A DNA stretch of 64,000 bases from Phaeodactylum tricornutum CCAP 1055/1 (taxonomy: Eukaryota; Bacillariophyta; Bacillariophyceae; Surirellales; Neidiaceae), in contig NC_011675.1 in assembly GCF_000150955.2 (NCBI RefSeq), positions 512,230-576,229 of the forward strand, read 5' to 3'. A program made the translations under genes and the position numbers. Under the pieces are notes generated by a model that searched no databases, was not told the origin of the DNA, and saw only the letters and a program-made list of their open reading frames with translations. How positions within the stretch are numbered: the stretch's first letter is position 1; every line of letters starts with the position of its first letter. Shown here piece by piece: positions 9,251 to 21,000 of this stretch.

Positions 9251-10930
9251 ATGTTCGCCGCCATGAACGGGAGGAGATTGAGCAACGGGACCGATTCCAC
9301 TCGAAGGCTGCTTCATCGTGAAGATTGTGGCGGTTCTAGTGGAGTCCGATCATCGCGACCAGTACCGAATTCATCGAGACCGCAGACACAAAGAGTCCGC
9401 TTTCCGGATGAAGATCGGGAAAGTGTCGATGGAACTCTGGATAGCTTATTTGGTTTGATCACCGCCGCCTTGGCAACTGCTTGTTCAGCAGGTCTCTTTA
9501 CTATGTTACCATTTTCCTTGGCTGCGTATCGGAGATTGGCTTCACAATTGGGAGCGTCATCGATCCTCGATGCATTGGCGCTGTTGCTCCCGAATACGAG
9601 AATCTGTTTATCTGGGGATTCTGATATACCGAGTCCAGTAGGAACTTCGATTCTGGTGTCTAACCATTTGATGGATGGGGACTGGTGGGCGCTATTAATG
9701 CTGGGGCGGTGCGTTGGGCTTCGAGGGAGTATTAAGTTCTTCCTTCGAAACGAGTATTTTAATCTCAAACTTCACAACTCAGATTCCGCGACAAGTCGAT
9801 CTAACTCAACCACAATTGCTACGAGTAAAGCGGTGGGAACTGCTGTTCACATTCGGAACGAGAACGCCCAGGCCAGTTCATCGTTGCCGCGAGTCTCGCA
9901 CCTGCGCGAGGGCTCTACCTCTCACGGCATTGCCATCATGGCAAATCTTCTCCACCAGTTTCTTGAGTTCCCGCTGCTGAGTGGGGACGACCACACTGCT
10001 GACAGAGAACAGCTAGTTCGACTGCTGAGGTCGTTTGCACACGACAATGCATCGGCCCCTGTTCATTTGCTGTTCTTTCCAGAAGGATGGTCGCTCCACA
10101 ATGGTGCTGACCGAACAGCAATATTGGCCAAGAGTAACGAATTTGCTCAACGAGAAGGCCGCCCGCAATTAAAGCACCTGTTGCTGCCCCGTGCTCGTGG
10201 TTTCAACGCAAGTCTTGAATGTTTACGAGAATCCAGTCCAGTAGTCTACGATGTCACGATGGTACGTCATGCTGTTGTGGAGGACGTCCTGTCGTTTCTT
10301 TACATTTTTCTAACACAGAAGCCTCTCCTCCAGGCCTACAGTGGGTACAATGGATCGCTTCCACCTTCTATTGAGCTTACCTTTCCCGCCTTGTGGAAAC
10401 TGCTTCGTGGGTTCCCTCGTGAAATACACATCCGAATCAAGCGATACAGCATGGAAGAGGTTACTCAGGACTCATCTTGGCTAGATCAAAAGTGGGCAGA
10501 AAAGGATCGTCTTTTGAGTCACTTTGCTCGGCATCAAACCTTTCCTGCTGATAACCGAGGCTACTGCCGACATCGAGTCTTTGATACGAGAACGCATGCG
10601 TTTGAATCTTCCATCATCGCACTTGGACGCTTGCTGCTATTGCCATTGGCTGTTCCGTTGTTCGTTTTGGTATCTATCCCAATATTTTGGGCCTTGATGT
10701 GGTTGTGGCTGGCACACTGGGCTTATCGGCAACTATTTGGTCGGGTAGAACAGTCGTCGTCCAACGGAGGCTCGTCTGGGAGTGTCGGAAGTGCTGGTGC
10801 AGGTACCACACCTGGTACTTCGTCCGCTTCCGGAACACCCTTCTTCCCAGCTACTCCGTTTGCGTCTCCAACGGTGACTTCCTGGCGTGACATGTTCTCA
10901 AAGAGTGCCTCATCATCGTCGCCATCTTAA
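9251..10930 (+). CDS. PlsC-type lysophospholipid/lysocardiolipin-like acyltransferase
   Basis: Single exon, 559 aa. It shows the PlsC acyltransferase signature N-H-x4-D at Asn138-Asp144 (SNHLMDGDWW), then SIKFFLRNEYF, and FFPEGWSL near residue 277 as the block III glycerophosphate-binding motif. Block IV is near the PxVYDVTM segment. The overall pattern fits the LCLAT1/AGPAT5/8 branch, which reacylates lysophospholipids at the ER or mitochondria; the exact substrate is not determinable. A hydrophobic segment (residues about 65-95) precedes the catalytic domain, and strong C-terminal membrane helices (LLLLPLAVPLFVLVSIPIFW) precede a Ser/Gly-rich tail. Unusual is a Ser/Thr-rich insertion between blocks I and III. 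A second ATG, four codons in (GCCGCCATGA), has the better initiation context. Confidence 0.8.
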   Translation: MFAAMNGRRLSNGTDSTRRLLHREDCGGSSGVRSSRPVPNSSRPQTQRVRFPDEDRESVDGTLDSLFGLITAALATACSAGLFTMLPFSLAAYRRLASQLGASSILDALALLLPNTRICLSGDSDIPSPVGTSILVSNHLMDGDWWALLMLGRCVGLRGSIKFFLRNEYFNLKLHNSDSATSRSNSTTIATSKAVGTAVHIRNENAQASSSLPRVSHLREGSTSHGIAIMANLLHQFLEFPLLSGDDHTADREQLVRLLRSFAHDNASAPVHLLFFPEGWSLHNGADRTAILAKSNEFAQREGRPQLKHLLLPRARGFNASLECLRESSPVVYDVTMVRHAVVEDVLSFLYIFLTQKPLLQAYSGYNGSLPPSIELTFPALWKLLRGFPREIHIRIKRYSMEEVTQDSSWLDQKWAEKDRLLSHFARHQTFPADNRGYCRHRVFDTRTHAFESSIIALGRLLLLPLAVPLFVLVSIPIFWALMWLWLAHWAYRQLFGRVEQSSSNGGSSGSVGSAGAGTTPGTSSASGTPFFPATPFASPTVTSWRDMFSKSASSSSPS

Positions 10931-11222
10931 AAGGTACCAGCGTGAATGCAAATTTGGATTACTGTGCCGCTCAAAAAACTTGTTCTGGCATCCCTGTTAT
11001 ACTAAAATTTAGACTATATGCTTTACAGTTTAAATAGGGTGGCTTTCTTCAAAGTGCTGTGCCAGCGTGAACAAAGAAGCTGAAAGCAGAATCGTCCTGT
11101 CACTTGACTTCCAACCGAGAACGTATTCATGTAAAGAACAGCAACTATGAACATCTATGTGTAAGGGCAGTGATAACTCCTCGAACTTTCAAGCTGTTAA
11201 CCCAATTTCGTCAACAATATTT

Positions 11223-12284
11223 TCAAGCTTTTCTCGCCTCCTCAATAGTTGTGTTGGTTTCCTTTTCGGCTTGCGTCAACAATCTTCCTTCGCGAGCTTT
11301 TTCTTGTCGCTCGCTGAATCGATCGGTCAACTGCTCGGCTACCGGCACCATGACGGCAGTAAATTTAGCAAATTCTTCCGCGCAATCAACGACCCGTTCC
11401 CTGAAGCCGCTCGCTTTCATACGCCCGGCTTCGTCAAACTCTTGCCATGCCTTGGCGACACTGGATTGGTTGGTACAACACGGCATGCGCATCCACCGAG
11501 CCAACAACCGCAGGGCGTTGACCGCATTGAATGACTGCGACCCTCCATTCACTTGGGCCACTAAGCAGGTTTTTCCTTGGGTTGGTCGGAGCGAACCGGT
11601 GTTGAGAGGTATCCAATCGATCTGGTTTTTAAAGACGCCCGTTACGGTGCCATGCATTTCGGGAGAAACCCAGACGTGGCCATCGCTCCATTGCGTGAGC
11701 GCACGGAGCTCCTGGACTTTGACATGATCTTCCAGTGTGGGGTCGCGAACGGGTAACCCGCGAGGATTGTACACACGAACGTCACAACCAAGGGCTTCAA
11801 GGAGTCGCGCGAGCTCGTACGCGAGTTTGCGAGAAAAGGAAGAATCGCGGAGAGATCCGTATAAGACGAGCAGCTTGGGAGCTCGACCAATGGGCAAAGT
11901 TTGGTAGTCAAACGCAGTCACGTGAGGAGCGACTTCGGTTCGGATCCAGTCCTCGTCGTAGCTATCGCCGGTAGTTGCACGATGTGCTAGCCACCCACCC
12001 ACAAAAGTGTCCGAGTCGGATGCGGTGCTGTAGCCCGGGTGTGCTAAATCATGAAAGGCTTCTTGATCAGCATACGTCCATACTACTTGCGATTGTGCCA
12101 TAGTAGAGAGGTAAGCTTTTTGAGTCGGGTTCGAAGTGCTGAGAGGATAATCTCGGGAGGACGGAGAGGAAAAGCTGGAGGCGGAAGCACAAGCTATCCG
12201 ACGGCTGGCAAACACACAGCGCGACGTCCAGAGAGAAAGATAGATAAGTGAGCCCTTGCTAACCCGTCGGCTTTGGCTGAGCAT
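11223..12284 (-). CDS. arsH: ArsH-type NADPH-dependent FMN reductase with N-terminal presequence
   Basis: Single exon, 353 aa. From about residue 90 it matches ArsH throughout: GRAPKLLVLYGSLRDSSFS (flavin-phosphate loop), YNPRGLPVRDP, HVWVSPEMHGTVTGVFKNQ, DWIPLNTGSLRPTQGK, VNGGSQSFNAVNALR, RWMRMP and EFDEAGRMKAS. Bacterial ArsH oxidises trivalent organoarsenicals to pentavalent forms and can reduce dyes and quinones. The first about 60 residues are rich in Ser, Arg and Ala and lack acidic residues, which suggests an organelle targeting peptide. An internal Met at residue about 62 (MAQSQVVW) could start a cytosolic form. It is divergent from the TPX2-like gene. Eukaryotic ArsH is commonly explained by transfer from bacteria. 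Confidence 0.9.
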   Translation of the reverse strand: MLSQSRRVSKGSLIYLSLWTSRCVFASRRIACASASSFSSPSSRDYPLSTSNPTQKAYLSTMAQSQVVWTYADQEAFHDLAHPGYSTASDSDTFVGGWLAHRATTGDSYDEDWIRTEVAPHVTAFDYQTLPIGRAPKLLVLYGSLRDSSFSRKLAYELARLLEALGCDVRVYNPRGLPVRDPTLEDHVKVQELRALTQWSDGHVWVSPEMHGTVTGVFKNQIDWIPLNTGSLRPTQGKTCLVAQVNGGSQSFNAVNALRLLARWMRMPCCTNQSSVAKAWQEFDEAGRMKASGFRERVVDCAEEFAKFTAVMVPVAEQLTDRFSERQEKAREGRLLTQAEKETNTTIEEARKA

Positions 12285-12816
12285 GAAAGGTCCTCTGCCA
12301 AACTGGAACTATTGATGGCTTCTGCACGAGAGATATGATCAGCGGGTGTCTCTTTGCGACACAAAGCCAGGCACAAACAGTAAAATAGAACCGAAAGCTT
12401 CCTGAGCGGACTTTTCTCGGCTAGTTTGCTGTGGCGTCGTCTCGGTTTCCTCGGCATCCTCCAAAATCCGTGTCGGCACTTTCGTTGCCTGTACTTGCCT
12501 TTGTTTCCCGGGTTGTTTAGCGTTCGAACGTGATCTTTTTCCTTTTACGAGAATTTCTAATTTTTCCGATATAGGCAATAGTTTTCCGTACTTTTTACTT
12601 GATGGAGGACAAACCAAAATTTATTGTGACGTCAAGTCCCTATTCACATCCACATCGTTTACGGGTTTGTATGTAAATATAAACGGTTGGACGTATCTGT
12701 TTAAAGAAACTATTTTCAAATGGATCGAATGGACACATTTCAGTCAGTTTCGACTTTTTCTCAGCACTACACCCGATTTCCACTTATATTGGATACACGT
12801 CGAGGGCTTTTGGACC
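12285..12816. other. Shared upstream region of ArsH and the TPX2-like gene
   Basis: 532 bp between divergent starts. The plus-strand frame is open upstream to 12667, but the residues there look non-coding and the ATG at 12817 has a much better context (ACCATGG). No other feature seen. Confidence 0.5.
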
Positions 12817-14460
12817 ATGGATATCCATGATGCAGTTTCCGAACCTTGGGTTGCACCAAGTTCTCCAGAGAACAAGTCGTTAGAGAACCAATCGTGCGCA
12901 AGAATGGAAGAAGCCGTTCAAGAAACCGTGGGCGCAGACGCACCCGTCTTGTCCAGAACTCTGGACGAGCCTTTCGTTGTAGAGGATCCCTGCGTGATGG
13001 GGATTACCGACGCTAACCCGAATCCGACCGAAGACATAGCTCAAGTGGAGGACTTGATTGAAGACATTCGCGACGAGGAAGAGGAATTTGACTTGAAAGT
13101 ACCTCTTGAATCTGTGGCTGGTGCCAACGAACCGGAAAACGTTGCAGCGCGGATTGGCCACGGGCTTCTCAGCCCAATTCCCATGCACAGGGAAGCAGAA
13201 GAGGGGGCAGCGTCACCATCTTCTTCTCCCAAGTCACCACCTCTTGTCGGTGAAAAGCACACTGATGGAATTGAAACAACCATACACGCAAGTGTCCCAC
13301 TCGCTAACAGTCCGACACCACATTCACACGTGGAAAATCTCATGGAAGCCGATGACCTTCCGGAAACGATACAATCTTTGTCGGAAGAATTTTCGAAAGC
13401 AAGCATCGAAACTCCGAACCACAAGGAATCTTTGATAGAAGCGGCTGTTGTAGATCACTCGTTGAACGATTCTATCGTATCGTCCGGCTCAGCACGGGAA
13501 GAGGAGATTTTGCAAACTACGCGCGACATCAACACTTCTTCGCAGGCTTTTATTTATCGACTACGTGGGGCTGCGTTTCGTCGCAAGATGAACTTGACCC
13601 GTTCACGGGACAGTTTGGTAGCGAAGGAAAAGCAACATCGCGAAGATTTAGCGCGTGCGGTTGAATCGGCCGCGAATCTTGCGGTACAAAGGTCGAGAAG
13701 ACAATCGGAACCGTTGCCGCAAATACGTACTGAAGAGTCGGTCAAGATTACGTTCAAGGCGCGATCTGTGCCTGCCGCCGTCGGCATTAAAGGCACAGGC
13801 GGCTTGTCGGGAGTTCCGAAGGTGGAAAAGAAACCGACGACGATACCGTTTTCCCCCTTGTTAGGTGCTCGCCGTCAACTACGCCGGCTGACATCTCCTT
13901 GGACGGACAGCCAAGCCAACACGAATCATATCTCTGGAGCAGATGATGGATCAAAAATGTTTATGGCAAGACCGCTGCCCAAAACGACTGGTTTTATGGG
14001 ACAGGCTGGTCAGTCGGGAATTCCCAAGGTGCCGAAACGACCCGTGACGGTGCCGTGTTCGCCCCTCCTTGGTGCGCGTAGACAATCATCCGCTCGAGTG
14101 CAAAAGCACATTCAGACACTGGATCCTGTACCAGATGATATTTCTACAGCGACACTACCTTCCGTGACTTCCGGGTGCAATTCCAGTACCGGGGTGTCCT
14201 CATTGCATGGGCTGACATTGTTGATTGACGAAAATCAATTACCACAGCCGAACGTACCCTTGGAAGCTGGTACGCTTGGGAGCGGCACAGTGGCATCCTG
14301 TTACATTCCGCACAGTACGGTGCGGGCTCAAAAACGCGCCGCTTACGATGCGCAACGCCAACAGGTGGCATTGATGCGATTGGAACAGGAGCAGCAAGCG
14401 CGACGAGCGCAAGTCCAAGCTCTCGATCGGGAATTGAAGGCGTTGCGGACTAGTTTGTAA
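12817..14460 (+). CDS. TPX2-like microtubule-associated protein (tentative)
   Basis: Single exon, 547 aa from the ATG at 12817. The N-terminal half is acidic and probably disordered. The middle has two copies, about 60 codons apart, of a Lys/Arg-Pro-rich motif. One runs from FKARSVPAA through SGVPKVEKKPTTIPFSPLLG, and the other from MARPLPKTT through SGIPKVPKRPVTVPCSPLLG; both end GARRQ. The F-x-A-R-P-x-P ... T-x-P-x-SP-x-L pattern is what TPX2/WVD2 repeats look like. The C-terminus begins RAQKRAAYDAQRQQ and ends in a charged helix ELKALRTSL, matching the TPX2 C-terminal RAxxRxxF ... LR layout. TPX2 proteins bind microtubules and activate Aurora A in spindles. The family call is by motif only. 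Confidence 0.5.
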   Translation: MDIHDAVSEPWVAPSSPENKSLENQSCARMEEAVQETVGADAPVLSRTLDEPFVVEDPCVMGITDANPNPTEDIAQVEDLIEDIRDEEEEFDLKVPLESVAGANEPENVAARIGHGLLSPIPMHREAEEGAASPSSSPKSPPLVGEKHTDGIETTIHASVPLANSPTPHSHVENLMEADDLPETIQSLSEEFSKASIETPNHKESLIEAAVVDHSLNDSIVSSGSAREEEILQTTRDINTSSQAFIYRLRGAAFRRKMNLTRSRDSLVAKEKQHREDLARAVESAANLAVQRSRRQSEPLPQIRTEESVKITFKARSVPAAVGIKGTGGLSGVPKVEKKPTTIPFSPLLGARRQLRRLTSPWTDSQANTNHISGADDGSKMFMARPLPKTTGFMGQAGQSGIPKVPKRPVTVPCSPLLGARRQSSARVQKHIQTLDPVPDDISTATLPSVTSGCNSSTGVSSLHGLTLLIDENQLPQPNVPLEAGTLGSGTVASCYIPHSTVRAQKRAAYDAQRQQVALMRLEQEQQARRAQVQALDRELKALRTSL

Positions 14461-15073
14461 AAACTATCGTTGAGCAATGCTGCAAATGCAAAGGGTACGA
14501 ACAGTAAACTACGATAAATCGAGGGGGAAATGTTGCAGGCTTTATGTGCGGTGTAGCAAAGTAGATTTTTGTGGGCTATTTCGAAGGTATCTTCGAGATT
14601 ACTTTGGGCTTGTGTAACTCTCCTCCGTCGTTTCGTCCAACGTACGGATGCTGCCGGCGGGAGATTTGCCCATCCGTGAGAAACTGCTGATATGATTTCG
14701 TCTGGCTGTGAGGTGTTTTCAAATAGTTTATATTTTGAAAATTCCAATTAGTTTACGTTTTGCGAGCCCGCTGCTGCTCTTCACGGTCAGTCAATGGGAG
14801 CAACGATGGCGCCGGCCTCTCCTCGCGCGCTTTTGCTTGATGACAGGCCCACGACGCCATGGTGTCGGCACGAAGACAGACCGAATGGTATACCAATAAC
14901 AACAAGGAGATGGGATGGACTAGTTTGTTTCGTTAACGTGAACACGCGTCCCGGAAAAACAAATTTGCTGGATCGCTAGCGGCAGAGATTGTAGCAAGTG
15001 TCCCAATCGTGGGAGGTAGAGTATAGTAGGACGAAGCGAGTATATACCGCATTCCACAAAGACGTTTGCAATC
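14461..15073. other. Intergenic region upstream of the BRWD-like gene
   Basis: 613 bp between two same-strand genes. No convincing gene or repeat. It includes a near match to the recurrent nonamer (CACGGTCAGTCA at about 14780). Confidence 0.4.
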
Positions 15074-18000
15074 ATGTCGGTGGAAGGCGATCCGGGGAAT
15101 ACCAGCTCTCCGAATGATGATGGGCTGGGTATACCTACTGGGACGTCCGATGAGATTCGGACTTTAAATTCAGAGTCGTCGACTACCACTATTGATACTG
15201 ACAAGATTACAATGAATGTTGCACAAGAGACTCCTTTTTTGGTGACACACTGGCTGTCGGAGTACGAAATGAGATATTCCCCTCAAGGTACTAACGAGGA
15301 GGGTTTTGAAGCGCGACAGGATGCATTGAAGCGCATTCGTCGAGCCGCTTCGGAACTGGCGTCCGCGTTCAGTGCTATTGGAGCGTATGGGACGACTTCC
15401 AAGGTAAGAAACTTTGCAGCTGCGTCTGCTGAAATTGGTTTGTTGTCTACCGTTGCGATCGCGTCGTCTGGTGACTGACAACTACTTGCTGTTAGCCCCG
15501 TTTGGAATCCGATGGAATGCTGCTGGGAACCGAGCACCAATCCTCCACACGGCACGCGACGTTCCGGGATGTCAAACGTCAGTGGTCCGGATTTTGTGCA
15601 CCGAATCAACTGGAATCTCTGTTGACATCCGCGGCCACGTCGAACGTACTAGTCCGTAACGCCGCGCACCATGCTACCCTGCCGAACGTTCCCTTGGCGG
15701 CTCGGGAACAGTTACTGCACCACTTGAAAAATCCCGAACAAGGGCGCACCTTGCAGGATGCTATTGTGGTGAATGAGGAATCCAGTCAGTTGGATAGGGC
15801 TTCGGCGCCGGCGGCTGCCTCCGCCATGGAGCGCCCATTGTACTGGAGTGTGACGCAGAATCCCCTAACTTCTGCCACCGACAACGAAGAAAAAGAAGAA
15901 GAGAATATGTTGGCTACGAAACCATTGGCGGTCCCCCTGCAATCCTTGCGAATCCAAATGAAACAAGCCGCCACCGCGGTACGCACTAGTTTACAAAATC
16001 GAGATGAGTGTCGGACACAAGCGCAACAGATGCGGGTCGTTAAGCGGTCACTTTCAATGCAAGAAAAGACGAAACGTAGTCTCATTCAGCGCCGATCGAA
16101 CATACTTTCCGATAACACTACCAATGCGACGAAACAAATCATGTTGCTAGACGACATCAAAGAACAAGAGCAGAGCTGTCATCGGGTCACCGCACAGTTG
16201 CAGAGACAATTGCTGGGAATGGAGCGAACGTATGATCGTGCTTTGCTAGATCTACGTGAGTCGGAAAGCAAAGCGTTGGTGTTGTTTGAGCAGGCAAATC
16301 GAGTAGCACAGCATTATCGTGACCCGTTGCAAAGCTTGTCTGTGGTCAATCAACCACACCGACAAGGCGCTGTACTTCGCAACTTGATAGCCAGACAATC
16401 CGGAAAGTCCCGACAGGGTCTACCGAGTTTGGCGCCATTGTTACATCGCAAGATGGCTGTTACTGAATCTACGAAAGCTTTACTCTATCATCGACTTTCG
16501 CATGCAGCAACCATTAATACGCATTTATCGTATCCGGTGTATTGTTTGAGATTTGATCGAACTGGTCGATATTTTATTACCGGGGCGGACGACTATTTGG
16601 TGAAAGTATTTTGTATTGGGTCCTACGTTGCAGTGGGCAGTGGACTCGATAAGCAACAGCCGTTGCTGGAGCCGTCATCTCTTTTCGCGCGAGGTGCGGT
16701 ACATGTGTGCACTCTACGAGGACACGCAGGGGTGATTAACGATATTGATGTCTCGTCCGACAACGGTTTTTTGGCGACGGCTTCCGAGGACGGTGATGTA
16801 CGAGTTTGGGGTTTAAAGGACGGATCACCCGTCGCAATTCTCCGAGGTCATGTTGGTGGGGCTAACATGGTACGTCGCTAGGGTGCAACGAAGATTTTTA
16901 TGGTTTATCGCTGCTCATTCCTTTCAAATTATCTCGGTCAGGTGGCGTGGTCAACGCTTACTCCTTATCGATTGGTTACCAGCGGAGCCGACGGGCTCGC
17001 CCGGTCTTGGGATATTCGTGGGGCATGCTTGAAACGCTACAGTATATGTATTGGAAAGCGACCTGAGTATCATCAGCGATCAATGGAATTTACTACGGAG
17101 CTTTCATCGAGCCAGGCTGGCACAAACTCGAGCGAGCAGGAACAGGTTGCTGATATCGCTCCTCCGCTTTCGCTCCTTGATGGTACGATAGAGGATAATC
17201 GGATTATTCATGCACCTCCTATTGGTGCGGAAGCTGTTCCATTACCTCCCTTACCGAGGGCAGTCGAAAATGAAGCTATGGTAGAGAACCATATCGTTCT
17301 TCATCCTAATGGCGAGAACGATGAACCTGGGAGGTTTGAAGCTAATGATGGTATTGACGAAGGTGTGCAATTAATTTCGAAGCTGCAGCACGGAGCTTCC
17401 TTGGATGAGAGAGCGGGCGGTTTAGGGACACGCTCAAGGCGGGCTGCTGTGAAAGTAATATGTGTTGCTAGATGCCCCCACGGTGGTCACTTCGCAACTG
17501 GGTCGGATGACGGTATCTGCAGAGTGTGGCAGGATGAAGAAGACTCAATCGTAGAGGCGATTGATTGTAGCTCAGCCGAGTCAAGAATTGGTTTAGATGC
17601 GCTTCCGCTTGACGGAAGAAAGGCTTCTTCGCGTAAGTTTATAATTGGCTTGAACGCGAAAATGGGATTACTGGTTATTCTTAGATTTGATTCTCTGACT
17701 GATTTCTTCCTATAGGCTTATCGAGCAGGGGAAGTCTTCTTCTAACCCTGCGAGGGCACTTGAGTGCGATTACTGATCTACAATATTCCTCAGTCGGCGA
17801 CCGCGTTCTCACGGCCAGTCAGAAAGACGGAGTGGTTCGAATATGGTCCTGGAGCATGGATCCTTTAGCAGCAGCAAGCTCCACTTTACAAACAAGCAAT
17901 TCCACTGGTTGCCATACTTCCCACATATTGATTAAACTAACCAATCCGAACGTTACAGCACCGAAACAGACGCAAGGTACTAGAAGGAGGCCTTCGAGGG

Positions 18001-21000
18001 TAACATCAACGGTTTCTTGTGATGTAGCGGCCTGGCTACACGACGACACCATGATTGTCACATCACAGTGTGAGCTCGTCAAGCAAAGCGGTACAGAGAT
18101 TGTGCCTGGCTCCCAATTTATTTTCCTATGGGATAGTATCTCAGGCCATTGCCTATTAGGTATTGACGGAGCACACAAAATGCAATGTCCAGTTGTCATC
18201 CCGCATCCGAAAGACGCGTCGGTCTTGTGTACTGCAGGTGCAGATGGTGTTATGAAAATGTGGGATTTAATCGGAGGCGCGTGTTTCTTTTCGTTTCAAA
18301 ACACGGTACATTTTGGTCCAGTGGAAGCTCAAGACAGGGGCAAAAGCAGCGGCTATCTTGATGGTGCCTTTTTCCCTGATGGAACGGGAGTTGTGCTCAC
18401 AGACGACATGGGTCGAGTAACTGTCTTCGATTGCTTGACGAACCAATCAGTTACTCCCTTATGGATGAGAGAACAGTACTTTGCAAATGATTACTACGAA
18501 CTAGTCTATGATTCAAGTGGGTATTGTGTCGAGCGTGGATCAGAGCAGCCACCGCACTTGGCCCCTAAGGGTGTAAGGTGCACACATTCTGGAGTGCCTT
18601 GGTCAACCTCTATCACTCATGCATTCAGAGGTTTGGTCGGCCCGCTCCCGAGTCCTGTCCTTGCAGTACGGTGGAAGCGCCATCTTATCCGCTCGAAAGG
18701 AGTCAAAGCACGATCGCTGCGTTTTTCAGTAGGAGCGAATAAGGTTAGCGAGTTTGACCCTCATGTCACTACTTTGATTCACCCTGATGGCAAATCAACT
18801 ATTGTACAGGGGACAGGCCTTTTGCACCATCGAACAGAGCCGCAGTCTCCCGCGCCTAACGGAAGCCCAACACGCTCGGATAGTCGACTTTCAAGTAATT
18901 GGCGTTGGGGCGATGCCTTCGCTGAAATGCAGGAGGAAACATTGGACGTAGAAGATCCCGAGGACGAAGAATTCGAGCTGCATGAGAGCCGTGCGCATCG
19001 GTCTACATCAAGGGTCGAGGACTCGGAGTCGGGAGAAGAAGATGCGTCGCTAGAGATAGAAGCAGTTCTTCCTTCGAGGAGTTCGTCTCGTCCGTCGCGG
19101 CGACGCTATGCTGATGGAGGTGAATCGTCAGAGCAGGACGACGATGCTGAATTTATGAGCACAAATAACGATCCTTCCGGTCGATATATTGCTGATTACG
19201 ATGTCCACTTTTGGCGTTTGGCTGGTTCTGTGTCAATTGACAGGGGCTGGGTAACTCGCATAGAAAGTAGTTCGTCCTATGGAGGACGAAAGAGCTATAC
19301 TCCTCAACTGGGGGACTCCGTCGTGTACATTCCCAGGGCACATCATGAAACAATAAGTGAATTCCCAAGCTTGGTAGCGCCGTGGCAGAGCTGGCCCGAG
19401 GAAGCAGTGTGGCCAGCAGTGAGGTGCACCATTCGAAACATCCGATACAGATTTCCGTACAAAGCATACTTTTCTAGATCAAGGTAAGGCTCAAGTTGCA
19501 AATTGTAGGATGGTTTGTATGTCCCTCATTGCTTTGGCTGCTTTCAAATGAATAGATCTACGTCGACATGTCGAAGTATCGTTACCATTTTAACGCTTGA
19601 AGTGACTGGGATTCCTCAGCTTTCTAGCGACAGACATTTTAGCTGGCCTAAGCCTGTCTTCATACAACCGGCAAAAACACACACATTTGAGGTAGGTGCT
19701 TGGACTGCAGTGGATCACATTCGTCGCCTAGCATCTACTTACTTTGCTTTCCTGTCTTCAAAGTTGAGCATGTTTGAAAGCGATTTTACTGACTTCATTA
19801 TCCCCCTTGGACTATACTCGTGCCGGCTTACGGAACTAGAGGCTGCAGTTCGTGAGGACGGGAACCCTAGAGTTGAAGCATACTATGCAAAGGAAGATGG
19901 ACCGTCTGACTCAGAATATATACTTTATGAAGGAAGATTTGAAAGTTTGATAGACTCCGACGATCAAACTGACCCTAATCTGTGCGGGAGTGGCTATGGC
20001 TCGATAGTAATATCATGGGATTCTGACTCTACTGGACCAACCGACATGAGTCCTTGGGAGATGCGTGTAAAAGACTCAAGGTTTACTTTACCCTCTAGTC
20101 GGCCAAGTCTCAATGAAACCGAGAAAGGCGTTGTTCGAGATGCCATCGCGTCTATCAAGGATATCACTGGCGTAGAGGACGTCTTTCTTCTTCCTGTTAA
20201 CGACTACCGATACTCCGACTACCCGTCTAGGGTTGAAGTGCCTATGGACCTCACCTTCGTGCTGAATCGCCTTGAGGCCGATTACTATGGATCTCGTCCT
20301 AGCGTGGTAGCTGATGTTCGTCTAATCCGCGACAACTGTATCAAATACAATGGAGAGAATGATGAGCTATCTGACTTAGCCTCTCAGATGTTTAACAAAT
20401 TTGAAGAGCTCGTTTTGACTCGTGAAGAACGCCGATCTTGGCACGAAATCGAGGTCGCCATGCTTGCAAATGCACCACAGCGCGTTCAACATTTGGAGAC
20501 AGTTACCGAACAGCGATCAGGAGACTCCACCGTCACTCGGCGGACTTCACAGCGGAGAGTGAGACCGCGCTCTTCTCTTGAGAACTTACCAAGGCCAAAT
20601 GGTCGAAATCCACGAGCCCAGCAGCAATCACTCTTAAGATCAACGGCCAGCGAAAGCTCTCGAGCCAGGGGAACAAGTCGTTCAGTACTTGAGCAAGTAA
20701 ATGCACCGACTCAAGGCGAGCCGCTCGACAGCCTTGGTGTTAGAGGGAGGACAATGGCAAATCTCAGTGAGGTCGGTCGGTTCACTCGATCTCGCCGGAT
20801 GGCAGCTGTTCCGGTGCAAAGAAGAGGTAGAGCGAGGCCAACATCGACTACAGAAGAGTTGACTGGGCCTTCAAGGCTGAGAACTCGATCCAGCGGAACT
20901 CCACAAGAAGTGGCTGAGAGCCGAAGGTCTGCACGGGGTAGGGCCACTACTGGATCTTACATAGACCCACCTTCTGACATAGATGAGCAGCTGCAACAGT

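Noticed and set aside
12667-12816. In-frame N-terminal extension of the TPX2-like gene
   Set aside because: The extra 50 residues look non-coding; the ATG at 12817 has a strong context and starts the acidic region.
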